Position numbers and translations under genes: made by a program. This document shows, piece after piece, positions 23,967 through 36,044 of a stretch of 64,000 nucleotides of DNA. The DNA lies in assembly GCF_009727055.1 (NCBI RefSeq), contig NC_052355.1, positions 1,657,740-1,721,739 on the forward strand, in the 5' to 3' direction. A model generated the notes under the pieces. The model saw only the letters and a list, made by a program, of their open reading frames with translations, searched no databases and had not been told where the DNA came from. The stretch comes from Benincasa hispida. Taxonomy: Eukaryota; Streptophyta; Magnoliopsida; Cucurbitales; Cucurbitaceae. The first letter of the stretch is position 1, and each line of letters opens with the position of its first letter.

Positions 23967-26108
23967 AGTCACACCCGCCCCAGACTACCCTCCGAGCTGA
24001 GAAAGGGCGTGACTGCAGCAGTTATCAATCCTTTTGTTGACACTTACTGCCTAATAACTCTTGCGAAAATAACTCTGATACCAATATATAAACTCAACTA
24101 CCAACTGATTAAGTCAAGGAGGCAAACAATAACTATATAAGTATGCCCATTTTATTACAACAATATAACGTCTATACAACTCTAAGACTTAAATACGAAG
24201 TTTACAACAACAACTATAAAACCCTCCGAATGTGTAACTATGGCATGTTGCAGACCTTGACCTTAGCATCACCCTGGAACTCCTCACCTTTCGCTACCTA
24301 GGAAGAAAAACATGAAATAACAGAATGAGCTTCAGAAAGCTCAATGAGTGGTAAGTAACTTCTAGAGCCTATTTCAACTCATAAATAACAAGCATATCAC
24401 GAATACGAGGTTACATTCAAACCTCAACTTTGACCGAGTCTGTTCTCAATTTCTATCTATGCACATGGTAGATAGCTAAACTGATAACTAACTAGAATGA
24501 GTATGTTGTTTACCTACACACACGGTAGATAGATAACTGCAACTAAATACAATGCTTACTTTTTATGTTCCCTCTGTCTCCTATGTGCACATAGCTCCCC
24601 GCTCATGGGCTCAGAAGCTAGACCCGTCGGCCCTCTGACCATCCCATATGAGGATCCTCCCACAGGCTGAGGAACTAGACTTCTCGTTTCCTCTTACCAT
24701 CCCGTCAAGGTTTGCTTACAGTTCAGGCACTAGGTCTATTGAGCCCCTGACCATCCCAATCACATAATCTCATTCTCACACTAGATAATTATTCATAACT
24801 TAAGCATTTACAATTTACTCTAAAAGATATGCTTTAAGACTTAAAGGAAAGTACCATCTAGGAACTTTTCTCTCTAGAAGTTCCTTGGTCTTCTCGGGCT
24901 CCTCTTTTGAACCCTAAATTCCAGATTCAATTTAAAGCCCAAAATACTCATAGTTGTAGGCTTTATCTTGAGTTAATTCCTTCTATAAATATGCTCTAAA
25001 ATTTCTCCGGAAGCTTACCTCAAAATCTTAGCTCATAAATCCTCATGGTTTTGTCGAAAACATAAAAAAATCAAGACTGGCCCAGCTTACCCGACAGCTC
25101 AACCCCTCGGTCTTTTCCTCCTTCTCCAGCCCAATTCCTTGGAGCTTCTTCTCTAGCAGCCCCACCATGAAAACTATCTCTTTAGCTTTCAGATGGCTTT
25201 GGAATCACATCAAACACAAGAGTATTTTGGGAGAACTCCTCTACCCAAGTTGATGCTACTTTCTGACCTTTCTGTCCAACATCTCCCCTCTTGGAATCTC
25301 TTGACCAACGCATGGTCTTACCATCAACGCATAGCCTCCTCCCAATACACTCTTTTCTATGTCATTGGAGATAATTGAGTCCTCATCTGAAGTCCTTAGC
25401 CCTATTTATAGGCGTCCAAAGGCTCTCCAAGGTTGACACCTTCTCATCCAAGTGTTTCCTTTAGCGATTGCCAACCTCCAGCCCTTTCCACCTCCTGCTT
25501 AAGGTGTCTTCACCTCACACCATCAACGCAATGTTTGATCAACGCAATGTTGGGTGTCGTTCTCCTACCTAGCCAACACATGGGACCAAGTTTTGTATGT
25601 CTCCTTATGCATCCACCTCAAATTCTTAAGGCTTAAGATTTCTTCCCAACAAGCCACATGTTAGGATGATATCCTCCATATGAGCTCATCCTCCTTATGC
25701 ATCCATTCCATTTAATATGCATTCACCAGGGAGATGACCAACACCCCTTCTCAATGCATACCACTAGCTCGGGTATCAATGCATAGCATGAATTCAACGC
25801 ATAGTAACCCTTGGTTTCCTTTGACTTTCAACACAGCACCATCATAGCCCAACTCACTCAATCATCGTAAGCCTTAACCATCACACGTGCCACCCACTAT
25901 GCGTCCAACCTAGCACATCGCATGGCATTTGTCCAACGCATCCTTCGTGCAAGCCATCGTCAGCCTCCAACGCATAGCAAGGTCGCACGGCTTCGACGTA
26001 TAGGATGATTGCTTAGCATCAATCACATGGCTCACTCGTCATCAATACATCGCTGGCATGAATCGCTTGGCATGGGCGCTTGGCCAGGAGCTTGGCATCG
26101 ACGCATTG
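23967..26108 (-). mobile_element. R1 LTR, part left of E2
   Basis: Longest R1 copy. It is split by E2 after CATTG (26104-26108) and resumes at 40730 to end near 41545, giving roughly 3 kb without E2. It diverges from copy 1 (105-2251) by scattered substitutions. The frames at 25193-25378 and 25433-25636 are conserved in copy 1 only as LTR sequence. Confidence 0.7.
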
Positions 26109-28374
26109 TGTCACACTTTCTCCTAGATTACTCTCTCAAAACTAGAAGGGGATATGACCGCGGTAGTTACTAGCCCTATTGCCAGTATCCACCGCCTTAG
26201 CCCTCTAATCTAAATGCCAACTTGTTAAACATTAATAATGTATGAATAAGTTACGCCACCTTAAGGTTCTACAAAATATTATATAACACATGCATTCAAC
26301 AATAATATAACATCTAAGAGATGAAATGTTCACAGATGGCCCAAACAACTCTAATAGAGCCCTAGTCCCTCTCAAAACATTTGTACATAGATAGATCAAT
26401 AACCTAAAACATCTTAATAAGCTGAGTCTTTTAGTAGAAAGCAGCAGCAAGATCAACCCTGAGGAATCTGACCGCTATCTAAGAAAGGAAAACAGAGAAA
26501 TTTTGTGAGCTAAAAGCTCAATGAGTGACTATAGAATCGTAAAGCAACAAGCGTAGCATCACTGTAAACATGTAAATATACCAATGATTAAACTTAAGCA
26601 ATTGTCTCGAAATGTAGCTTTAAACCATTCTCAGACATCATCAAACATTATTATTCCCTAGTTGAGAACGAGCCTAAATGCTCTAGCTCCCAAACTTTTA
26701 TTATCGGCCAAAAGACCCATACTTCGGTCTCTCATTCATCATTGTCTACGTGCACATGGCCATACTAAGTACCATCATATCTTAGGTACTTCTGCTCAGT
26801 TACTTTCTCAAATTTGTCCTTTAGTATCGAGCTACTAAGATACCTTCTCATATGTCCTTCGGTATCAAATTGACCAGATACCTTCTCAAATGTCCTTCAG
26901 TATCAAATTGGCCAGGTACCTTCTCAAATGTCCTTCTGTATCAAATTGGCCAGGTACCTTCTCAAATGTCCTTCTGTACCAAATTGGTTAGATACCTTCT
27001 CAAACATCCTTCGGTATCAAATGTGTATTTTGTAACATCAAATTAAGTTCCTTTGCCTAGTATTTACACAAGAACTGTTCTATTGCCATTTATTTACATA
27101 GGAACTCATTCTCTCATAGTCTTCCTTTAGGAAGCATATATCAAAATCAGAAACCTAGCTTTTTTAATTGTTACACGACATACCTTGGCCTGTGTTACAC
27201 ACATACAAGCCGGGAATCATGCGTTAAGTTATTCTCTAACCGTTTGTTGCTTGAGGAAGTATAAATTCATCATTAATGTAACTGTGTTTTACTTGATCAT
27301 ACATGCATGAGTATTGGAAACCTTAAGTTTATTTAGTCACTCACAGTTTGTCAGGCTCTTAATGGTTTATACGCTTCCCCCATCTCTTCTTGGCCTGAAA
27401 AGATATAATTCCCGGTTAAACTACTTAGAATTCTTAGTAAAATACCTCAACTAATTCATTTATTAAAGGAGCTTTCTTCAACACAGACAACTTAGTGGCG
27501 GTCAGTGAGATCCTCTAGAGCGATGCCAGCGAGATCTCTAGAGAGATACCAGCGAGATCCTCTAGAATGATACTAGTGAGATCCATTAGAGCGAGATCAA
27601 GCTTTTCCTAGCGATACTCACCTTACCAGCGATACTCAGCACAATTCCTAGCAAGATTTCCTTCTAGATCGAGATCCACGAGATTCTCTAGAGCGATATC
27701 AGCGAGATTTTCTTTATAAGCGAGATCCTCATGCCCATATCTCGCTATAACTCCCACGGTGAACTAGTTGTTTGTTCATCCCATGTAGCTGTCTGCTTAT
27801 GTACCGATTCCCTGTTATAAATTTAAAAATTCATAACTCAAAATCCAGAGCTCTTTTCAAGAAACTTCCTTCTACAACTTGCTTAGAATTGCGTTAACTT
27901 TCTTACCTTAAAATTTTAGCTAAAAATTCTTTGTAGTTTGGCCTGGAGCTTCCAATGAACCTCAAGCCCTGATTAATCCGAGGTTCTACCTCTTCTGCAA
28001 ATTCTCCACTTTTGTTCTTCCCCTCTTGCAATCTTTCTCCGGTAGGACAACGTTGAAAACTAGATTCTCCCAGCTTTCAAATGGCACTGAATTTGCTAAA
28101 TGTGCTCTTTTCAATTGTCGAAACCATGGTTTTGAAGTTTCACTTCCCTTTTAATCTTTCTGCCACTTCCTGAGTTCAAAGAGTAGATTGCCACGTCACC
28201 CTACACTTAGTGCCTCCAGCCAGACTAATGATTGAGTTTCTTCATTATATATATTTTCCTTCCCTTCCTTCATAATCCCTATAAACAAACATGAATCTCT
28301 ACTTAATAAATATGTAATATAATATCCCTTTGGCTAAACATGCTTATCTTGGGAACCTAAGTTCGGGGTTTACA
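26109..28374 (-). mobile_element. E2 left LTR (R3), full length
   Basis: 2,266 bases from TGTCACACTTTC to GGGGTTTACA, the best complete R3 LTR here. It carries the 38-bp array at 26800-27020 and the GCGAGATC/CTCTAGAGCG array at 27500-27740. No coding content: the frame 26852-27046 translates the array. Confidence 0.8.
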
Positions 28375-28395
28375 ATCATCTCCCCCTTAAACAAA
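28375..28395 (-). other. Polypurine tract of E2
   Basis: ATCATCTCCCCCTTAAAC next to the LTR edge. On the minus strand this is GTTTAAGGGGGAGATGAT followed by TGTAAACCCC, the normal plus-strand priming site layout of a gypsy element. Confidence 0.75.
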
Positions 28396-30333
28396 ATTTT
28401 GTTCTCAAAATTTACCTGATATGTCATTTGAAAAGTTGAGGAATATCTCTTCCTCATTTTCTCTTCAGGTTCCTAGGTAGCTTCCTCAATTCCATGATTA
28501 CGCCATAGCACCTTCACCAAAGAAATTGTCTTAATTCTGAGTACTTGGTTTTTCCTGTCCACGATCTCGATGGCCTACTCCTCGTAAGATAAATATTCTT
28601 TGAGTTGTACAGGTTGTGTTGCTATTATGTGCAAAGTATCAGGCATGTATTTACTTAGCATTGACACATGAAATACGTTGTGAATGCGAGCTACCTCCTT
28701 TGGCAACTACAGCCTATAAGCTGCTGGACCAACCCATTCCATAATTTCATATGGTTCGATGTATCGTGGACTTAACTTCCCTTTTCTCCCAAATCGGAGA
28801 ATTCCTTTCCATGAGGACAGCCGAAGAAATACCTGTTCTCCGACTTCAAATTCTAGTTCTCTTCTTTGCTTATCAGTGTAGCTCTTTTGTCTATCGCGGC
28901 CACCTTAAGACTATCCCTAGTAAGTTTCACATTCTTTGTTGTTTGTTGAACTAATTCTGGACCCAGTAATTTCGTTCTTTGACTTCATTCCAGCACACTG
29001 GAGTCCTGCAAGGTCGACCATACAATGCTTCATAGGGAGTCATTCCGATACTAGAATTGTAGCTATTGTTGTAGGCAAATTCAATCAACGATAAGTGTGT
29101 ATCCTAACTTCCTTTGAATTGTAGCACACAAGCTCTTAACATATCTTCCAGTGTTTGTATAGTTCTTTTTGACTGTCCATCTGTTTGCGGATGAAAAGCC
29201 ATATTGAAATGCAATTTAGTGTCCATAGCCTTCTGTAAACTAGGCCAAAATTTTGAAGTAAACCTCGAGTCCCGATCCAACACTATCGACACTAGGGCTC
29301 TATATTGACTAATTATCCTATCCACATAAATCTTAGCTATATGGTCTAGTGTAAAGGTAACTTTTACTGGTATGAACTTGGTAATTTTAGTTAGTCTATC
29401 GACTATTACTCAAAAGCCATCAAATTCTGAGGGTGTCTTGGGCAATCTAAATAGAAAGTCCATTGTCACATGCTCCCACTTCCACTCAGGCACTGGAAGT
29501 GGATTGAGTAATCCTGCTGGTCTTTGTCTCTTAGGTTTTACTTGCTGACAGATTATACATCGGCCCACATATTCTGTTGTGTCTCTCTTCATCCTAGGCC
29601 ACCAGTAAGATTTCTTCAAAGTTCTATACATCTTGGTGCTACCTGGATACATAGCATAAGCGAGACTATGTGCTTCCTCTAGAATGGCTTGTTTAAGCTG
29701 TAGCTTGTTAGGCACACACATTCTCCCCTCCTTTTTTGGCACATTGTCTGCTCCTAGTTAGAAGTCAACCATGATGCCCTTACTTACATCATTTGCAATC
29801 TTCTGAAGATCAGGATCTTCCAACTGATCCCGCTTAAGGTTTTCTACTAAGGTCGGCCTTATCTGAAAAGTAACTATCATTCCTCCTGACGATTCCACTG
29901 ATAAGGCGGTTATGGAATTCCTGAACTCCTGCAATAGCATTCCTCTTATTGAACCAATAATGGCCTTAGGTCCCGAGGATTTCCTACTTAGTGCATCTGC
30001 CACAACATTAGCTTTACCAGGTTGGTACTCAATGGAACAGTCGTAATCTTTAATCAATTCAATCCATCTTCGTTGTCTTAAATTCAACTCTTTTTTATCA
30101 AAGAAATATTTCAAGCTTTTTTTATCTGTAAATATTCTGCAGCACTCACCGATCAGGTAATGTCTCCACAACTTCAGAGCCAAAAAAACTACTGCCAACT
30201 CCAGATCATGCGTAGGATAGATGCCCTCGTGTTTCTTAAGTTGATGAGAGGCATATGCAATCACCTTCTCATCCTGCATCAACACAAATCCCAATCCTTG
30301 TCGGGATGCGTCGCAATAAATCTCAAAACCCAC
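28396..30333 (-). pseudogene. Ty3/gypsy pol relic: RNase H, integrase, chromodomain-like end (E2)
   Basis: Read on the minus strand the order is as follows. RNase H is at 30333 to about 29990 ([10 protein letters not shown] and DALSRK). A linker follows, then the integrase zinc-binding region at 29742-29410 (EEAH, then CIICQQ), the integrase core, and a chromodomain-like tail at about 28600-28440 (LVKVLWRNHGIEEAT). Core landmarks are TMDF, DRDSRF and HPQTDGQS. The last is followed by lysine where the catalytic glutamate belongs, and the second zinc-ligand histidine reads tyrosine (MYPGSTKMY). Stops interrupt the frame, for instance just before 29104, where a tryptophan codon has become TAG, and in the chromodomain-like part. 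The N-terminal pol (protease, RT) is missing because R2 joins at 30336. Related elements use this protein for reverse transcription and integration; this copy cannot. Confidence 0.9.
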
Positions 30334-30335
30334 AA

Positions 30336-32969
30336 ACCCTAGTCCCTATATGAACAATACTAACATGTGTACAATATTAATAGTAACCACCTAGCAAACG
30401 GTTACAAGTATTTTCATCCTTTAGTGACAGAGCAGATACTGAGCTATCTTTAGAGGATTTGACCGCTACCTGTGTGTGTGTGTGTGTGTGGGGAAACAAA
30501 AACATTTGAAAACGGGGTGAGCTTACGCCCAGTGAGTGACCGAGAAAACATAGTAAATTCTCATGCATAATTTCAGAAAATAGTTTTATCTGAAATATAA
30601 ACTTTTGCAGCATAAATATTTTCCAAGCGTAATGTATATAAAACTGTTTTAAACATAAAACAGTAAAATAATTTCTCAAATCAAAGTACTGTATAACTGG
30701 TAAAATAATCCCAACACCAACTACTAGTCCAGAGAGATCCCTTTTGCTCAATCTCTGACTTTATTCACCTGTGGCCACATTAAGTACTACTGCTCAGATA
30801 CCTTCTCCTTTTACTTCAGTATCGAGCTACTAGGATACCTTCTCCAACGTACTTCAGTATCCTGTTGGCTTGGTACCTTCTCAAACGTACTTCAGTACCA
30901 ATAGATACCTTCTCCTTGTACTTCAGTATCGAGCTACTAGGATACCTTCTCCAATGAACTTAAGTATCCTGTTGGCTTGGTACCTTCTCAAACGTACTTC
31001 AATACCAATAGATACCTTCTCCTTGTACTTCAGTATCTAGTTGGATGGATGCCTTCTCCTTGTACTTCAACATCGCATTTTACCAAAACTATTTATAAAC
31101 AACTTTTCTCTATAAAGCATGTACAGTATAACGTATATACAACATGGCTTTAAAGATAGTAATGCATGCAGGATAAAATCAATACATATACATATATAAA
31201 TAGTTTTTCAACAATATGCATGTGTTCAAATCACAATCAAACTTTCTTGGAAACAACTTTATAAAACTAGTAGGCATGAGAATTATTTTCGCAAATATGC
31301 TTTCTATAAATGTTGTAATCCAAAACAGCTTAAAAAAATTTTAGTTCGAAAACATTTTAGCCACTCATCTCAAATTCTTAGGAACCTTTCACTCTAGTAG
31401 CTCCTCAAGTCCCTTTTTCACCCCTAGAATCAAGATTCAAATTATAACTTAGATTACTCAGGCTTCCAAACCTTATTTGGAACTACTTCCTTCTACAAAC
31501 TTATTCTAAAATGTCTTAGGAATCTTATCCTAAACTTTCAGCTCATAATTTCTCGTGGTTTGGCTGGAATCTAAAAATATTCAAGACTGGCCTAGACTAA
31601 TCCGACAGTCTGACCCTTTTGCATTCTTCTCAACCTCCAGCCCAGTTCCTTTGAGCTTTTTACTCTAAAAACTAGACTACCAGAGCTTTCGTATGGCTTT
31701 GAAATCACTCCAAACGCACAAGTAGATTGGAAGTCTCCTCGTCCAAATTTGACACATTCCTCTGAACCCTCACTACCCTCTACTTTCTCTATGAAATTTA
31801 TGATTTTTGTGTTTTTAAAATGAAATCCCAACTCCCTATTTATAGGTATTCAAATGCACGTGGGATTGACAGCACCTACTTGGCTACATGGCAAAATGTT
31901 TAATCCTTCCTTTATCAACGTAAGCTGACTTCACCTTGGTTCAATGTGTTCTTCCCAAACGCATCCAACACAGTTTCTTAGGGTTTAAGAATTTTTCTTA
32001 ATCGGACACCTAAATTTTAATTGATGTTTGCCCTTACGTCTTCAAGCTTTTTTTTTTATTCAAATTAGGGTTTCCAATGTATAATCTACAAGAACGCAGC
32101 CAAATTCAACACATAAACACTTGCCCGGGCGTTCGATTCATTGGCGAGGCCCTTCGATGGCGTGGGCCTGACGTTCGAATGCAGCACTAGACAAGGTGTG
32201 GTTGACGCACAGGCTGCTCTCGCTCTCTCTACTCTCACTCTCTCCCACTTTCTTGTTGGTCTCACTCTCTCCACTCTCGCTCTCTCCCAGTTTCCCGCTC
32301 AAAATCTCGCTTTCTCCACTCTCGCTCTCTCCAACATTCTAGTTCAAAATCTCGCTCTCTCTACTCTCGCACTCTCCAACTTTCTAGCTCAAAATCTCGC
32401 TCTCTCTACTCTCGCTCTCTCCAGCTTTCTCTCCAACTTTCTCTCCAATCTCGCTCTCTCCAAATTTTCTCTCCAATCTCGCTCTCTCCATCTTTCTCTC
32501 CAACTGTTCTCTCCAATCTTTCTTGCTCAAAATCTTGCTCTCAATGATCTCGCTCTCAACGATCCCACTGATCTCACTCTCAACGATCTCGCTCTTAGCT
32601 ACTGCGAATATTGTTCGTCTCTGTGCAATTTCTACACGATTGTGCCACTAGTCACTTGCCTTCCAGTGCTTTATGCACAACATGCATTTCACATAAATTT
32701 TCCATACTTAGACAATTTTTTCCCAAATTTTCGAACTCAATTCCGTATTTTTATTTTTGAATCCCCATTCCACACTAGCTGTTTCATCATCCTACTTATT
32801 ATACAAATTTCACCACAATTTTACCAATTAAAGCTCAACTTAATTTATTCAAAGAAAATCTACTTAACACTTAGAAATTTCCTTCCCCTTAATTTAGGAT
32901 TTAACTTTCACTTAGTTAATTCCTTTTATCACTTGCTTAAGTAAGGAAAATAGAAATCTGGGTTTCACA
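30336..32969 (-). mobile_element. E3 left LTR (R2), start truncated
   Basis: Ends CTGGGTTTCACA at 32969 directly before a polypurine tract. The first 880 bases match 23226-23960; the last 1.6 kb matches the right LTR (37060-38855). It includes (GT)n at 30471-30490, a repeat of GATACCTTCTCCTTGTACTTC at about 30790-31080, and the CTCGCTCTCTCC array at 32216-32600. The LTR start is missing, so no target duplication can be tested. The 267-residue frame 32141-32944 is a translation of the array and LTR tail. Confidence 0.7.
32216..32600. repeat. CTCGCTCTCTCC short tandem array in E3 left LTR
   Basis: Repeats of CTCGCTCTCTCCAACTTTCT and AGCTCAAAATCT, degenerating into GATCTCGCTCTCAAC units at the right. 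The matching array in the right LTR is longer (37950-38490) and differs in unit number. Confidence 0.85.
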
Positions 32970-32986
32970 TTTACTTCCCCCTTAAG
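32970..32986 (-). other. Polypurine tract of E3
   Basis: TTTACTTCCCCCTTAAG abuts the LTR edge. The minus strand reads CTTAAGGGGGAAGTAAA then TGTGAAACCC. The same layout is at 22591 and 41546. Confidence 0.75.
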
Positions 32987-33221
32987 AAAACTTCGTCCTC
33001 CAAATTTACTCGGACTAACTCTGATTTAAGGTTTCACAACAACCACTGTTGTAACCTCCTCTAACCTTGTTTATTACCACAATTCCACTGTGCTACTCTG
33101 ATATCAATTCTTTAGTTTATCCAATGATACCTCACCTAGCTATCTCTAAGCTAGATATTGAACCAAACTATCTACCACATAAACATTTGTATCTTAAATA
33201 CTAAATGAGAATAACATAAAT

Positions 33222-34079
33222 TCACACTAACCTTCTGGGTAGATTTTTAGGTACGCATATTCTACCCCCCTTTAATAGCACTTGGTCAGCTCTTAATTGA
33301 TAGCCGATCCTCAATCCTTTATCTACTTCTTCAGCTAACTTCTGATGATCAGAATCCTTTAACTGCTCACATAGAATATTTTCTACACGAGTAGGACGCA
33401 CTTGAAATAAAGCTAATAATCCTCCTTTTTGACCGATTAATAATGCTGCCCTAGCATTATACAACTCATGAATCAGTGTACCCTTCACTGAATTGATACT
33501 AGCTCTAGCTGATCTAGTTTTTCGACTTAGAGCATCAACTACCACATTTGCCTTACTTGGGTGATAGTCAATTAAACAATCATAATCTTTGATCAACTCA
33601 AGCCATCTTCTCTGTCTTAGGTTTAGTTCCTTCTGATCAAAGATATGCTTTAGGCTCTTATGATTCGTAAATATATGACATCACTCAACAAACATGTAAT
33701 CTCTCCACAACTTTAGAGCTAACACAACTGCTGCTAACTCTAAATCATGTGTAGGGTAGTTACATTCATGCTTCTTTAACTGTCACGAGGCATAAGCTAC
33801 TACTTTTCCTTCTTGCATCAGCACACGTCCTAACCCTTGTCGGGATGCATCACAATAAACTTCAAACCCCTTACCTGGTGTAGGTAGAGTTAATATTGGT
33901 GCTAATACTAACCATTGTTTTAGCACTTGGAAACTATGCTCGCATTCTGGCGACCATTCAAACTTTGCATCTTTTCTGGTCAGGTTTGTCAATGGAAGAG
34001 CTATCTTAGAAAAATACTCCACGAATCTCCTATAATAACCTGCTAAACCCAGAAAACTGCATACTTCGGTTACATTCAA
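33222..34079 (-). pseudogene. Ty3/gypsy RT end and RNase H relic; integrase deleted (E3)
   Basis: Minus strand: the segment 34079-33783 holds the RT connection ([11 protein letters not shown]) and the start of RNase H ([10 protein letters not shown]). A stop splits it. The frame 33596-33222 continues with [17 protein letters not shown] and ends in GGRICVP, the motif that normally leads into the integrase zinc-binding region. Here the reading frame jumps instead to sequence like the 3' non-coding part at 41810-41830, so the whole integrase is missing. The element could not integrate by itself even without its stops. Confidence 0.88.
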
Positions 34080-35018
34080 GGGTCGTTCCCAATTAACTAC
34101 TGCTTCTATCTTTTAGGAATCAACACTAACTCCATCAGCTGAAACTATATGCCCAAGAAATATGACTTGATTTAACCAAAAATCAATTTGGAACAATTAG
34201 AAAATTATAAAAAATGAAACTATTCGTTTTGAACAACAAAAAGCGATTAATCAAGTACGACAACAGGTTTTCCAACTTACTAAATTTGGCATATAACTTC
34301 TTTTCTCTTAAAGTTTGTAATACCATCCTTAGATGTTCTTTTTGTTTTTTGCACTATTGGAATACACTAATATGTCATCTATGAATCCTATCATAAACTG
34401 ATCCAGATAAGAATGGAATATCCTATTCACCAAGTCCATAAATATCGCAAGAGCATTTGTCAGTCCAAACGGCATTACTAGGAACTCAAAATGTCCATAT
34501 CTAGATCTGAATGCAGTCTTTGGAACATCTGTGTCTTTCACCTTCAACTAGTGATAGCCTGATCTCAAATCTATCTTAGAGAATACCATTGCTCCCTTTA
34601 ATTGATCAAAGAGATCATCTATACGAGGCAATGGGTACTTATTCTTAATAGTCACTTTATTCAACTGTCTATAGTCTATGCATAATCTAAGAGTACCGTC
34701 TTTCTTCTTAACAAATAAGGCTGGCGCCCCCCAGGGCAATACACTAGGTCTAATGTACCCATTATCCATAAGTTCCTATAATTGAACTTTTAACTCTTTC
34801 AACTCTGTTGGGGCCATCCTATATGGTGCTTGGGATATAGGTGTAGTACCAGGAATTAACTCAATAGTAAATTCCACTTCCCTATCAGGTGGTAAGCCTA
34901 GTAATTCTTCAGGGAACACATCTAAGAATTCTTGTACTACAGGTACATTCTCAGGTTTTAGTTTCTTATCTTGGGAAACTACTACAGATGCTAAATAAGC
35001 TTCACATCCTTTACTCAA
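34080..35018 (-). pseudogene. Ty3/gypsy reverse transcriptase relic, interrupted by chloroplast DNA (E3)
   Basis: Minus strand: 35018-34776 is the protease-RT linker and RT start (EFLDVFPEELLGLPP). 34769-34548 carries [17 protein letters not shown] and [11 protein letters not shown]. 34547-34329 carries [17 protein letters not shown] and the active-site box FIDDILVYS. After a frameshift, the YAKFSK segment is cut by a plastid fragment at about 34186-34275 and resumes as FWLNQV.FLGH, then VSADGVSVD. Stops separate the pieces at 34770-34775 and near 34329. Motifs are well kept, so decay looks moderate. Confidence 0.92.
34186..34275 (+). pseudogene. atpF: Chloroplast atpF fragment (nuclear plastid DNA) inside RT
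   Basis: The plus strand reads LEQLENYK, then after one extra A in an A-run NETIRFEQQ and AINQVRQQVF. That order matches the central part of chloroplast ATP synthase subunit b (AtpF), a stator subunit of the thylakoid enzyme. It lies exactly between the YAKFSK and FWLNQV coding parts of the gypsy RT, on the opposite strand to it, with no spare retrotransposon bases. It is about 90 bases, too short to function. Boundaries are good to a few bases because the junction bases are shared. The match to AtpF is from memory of the family, not a search. Confidence 0.85.
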
Positions 35019-35079
35019 CAGTTTTCTAGCTTTTAACCGCTGATATTAAACTTCTTGGGAAGTATTCTTTTACTTCCTA

Positions 35080-35760
35080 CAAAGTTATTTCTTTTTCCAC
35101 CGGGTTTCTAAACACTATTTCTCTTCTAAAGCAATCAATTGTGAATAAGTGTTACTTAGGAAATCCATAACCTAACATAACATCAAACTCTAGTAATTCT
35201 AATGGAATCATGTTGACCCAAAAACTTTATTTCCAATAGTTACTTCACAATTCCTATAATACTCATGTACCACTAAAGTATCTCTTACAGGCGTAGAGAT
35301 AAACAAATCCTCATTCGTACGCTCAGGCACTCTATATATAATGTAAATGACAGATGCTAGATATGAATGAGTGGTAGCACCAGGATCAAATAATGCATAA
35401 GCGGATCTGATTACATAAAGTTATTGTAACACGTTACGACAACTAGAGCCTCTTCCGCTTCCTAGTGTGTCATAGCGTTAACTCTACCCCTACTGTTACG
35501 GTGGTCGTCCATACCTCTTTGCTTAGCCACATCGGAATCCTTCTTCCCTAGTCCGGTCGTTCTAAAGTTGGTTCCCGTCTATGTTACTTGTCTTTGTTCA
35601 TTTTATGTTCCATGACTTAGCTCTGAGGACAATCTCTTCTGAAATGCCCCAGCTTGTCCGCACTGGGAAACACATATTCCTATTACCGTAAGCATACCCC
35701 TATATGAGGTTTACCACAGTTTACACACAGCGGTTGCCTCCCGTACTAGCCACCGACTCA
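35080..35760 (-). pseudogene. Gypsy zinc knuckles and aspartic protease relic (E3)
   Basis: Minus strand: 35727-35692 reads CVNCGKPHIGVC, a CX2CX3HX3C knuckle. Two stops later LGHFRRDCP marks a second knuckle whose first cysteines are lost (about 35670-35627). At about 35410-35370 YALFDPGATTHS is the protease active-site region (normally D-S-G-A; here proline replaces serine). The part downstream to about 35110 is recognisable but frameshifted. No open frame joins these parts. Confidence 0.75.
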
Positions 35761-35880
35761 CTAGCAACGACCTGATACTGAATCTAGATCACTCAATCGG
35801 TGTTTCAAGCTGCAGGTCTTGGACCTCTTACGTCGACTTGAACTTTTTTTGGCTCATTGCCTCCAAAGCTCCTAATACCG

Positions 35881-35963
35881 NNNNNNNNNNNNNNNNNNNN
35901 NNNNNNNNNNNNNNNNNNNNNNNNNNNNNNNNNNNNNNNNNNNNNNNNNNNNNNNNNNNNNNN
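35881..35963. other. Assembly gap, 83 Ns
   Basis: Run of N between the gag frame and the zinc-knuckle region of E3. The true length is unknown, and the frames at 35838-36107 that read across it are meaningless. Confidence 0.99.
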
Positions 35964-36044
35964 GCTCCTTATACTCGACTATCCAAAGAACGGGGGTCTA
36001 AATCTCTTACTTATCGTTTCTCCAAGCACTCGAAATTGTCATTC

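Noticed and set aside
30471..30490. (GT)n tract considered as a regulatory element
   Set aside because: An ordinary microsatellite inside an LTR; the sister copy at 23358 is G-rich instead.
32141..32944. 267-codon plus-strand frame rich in LALSTLALS
   Set aside because: It reads the CTCGCTCTCTCC array and LTR tail; the right LTR copy is broken into smaller frames.
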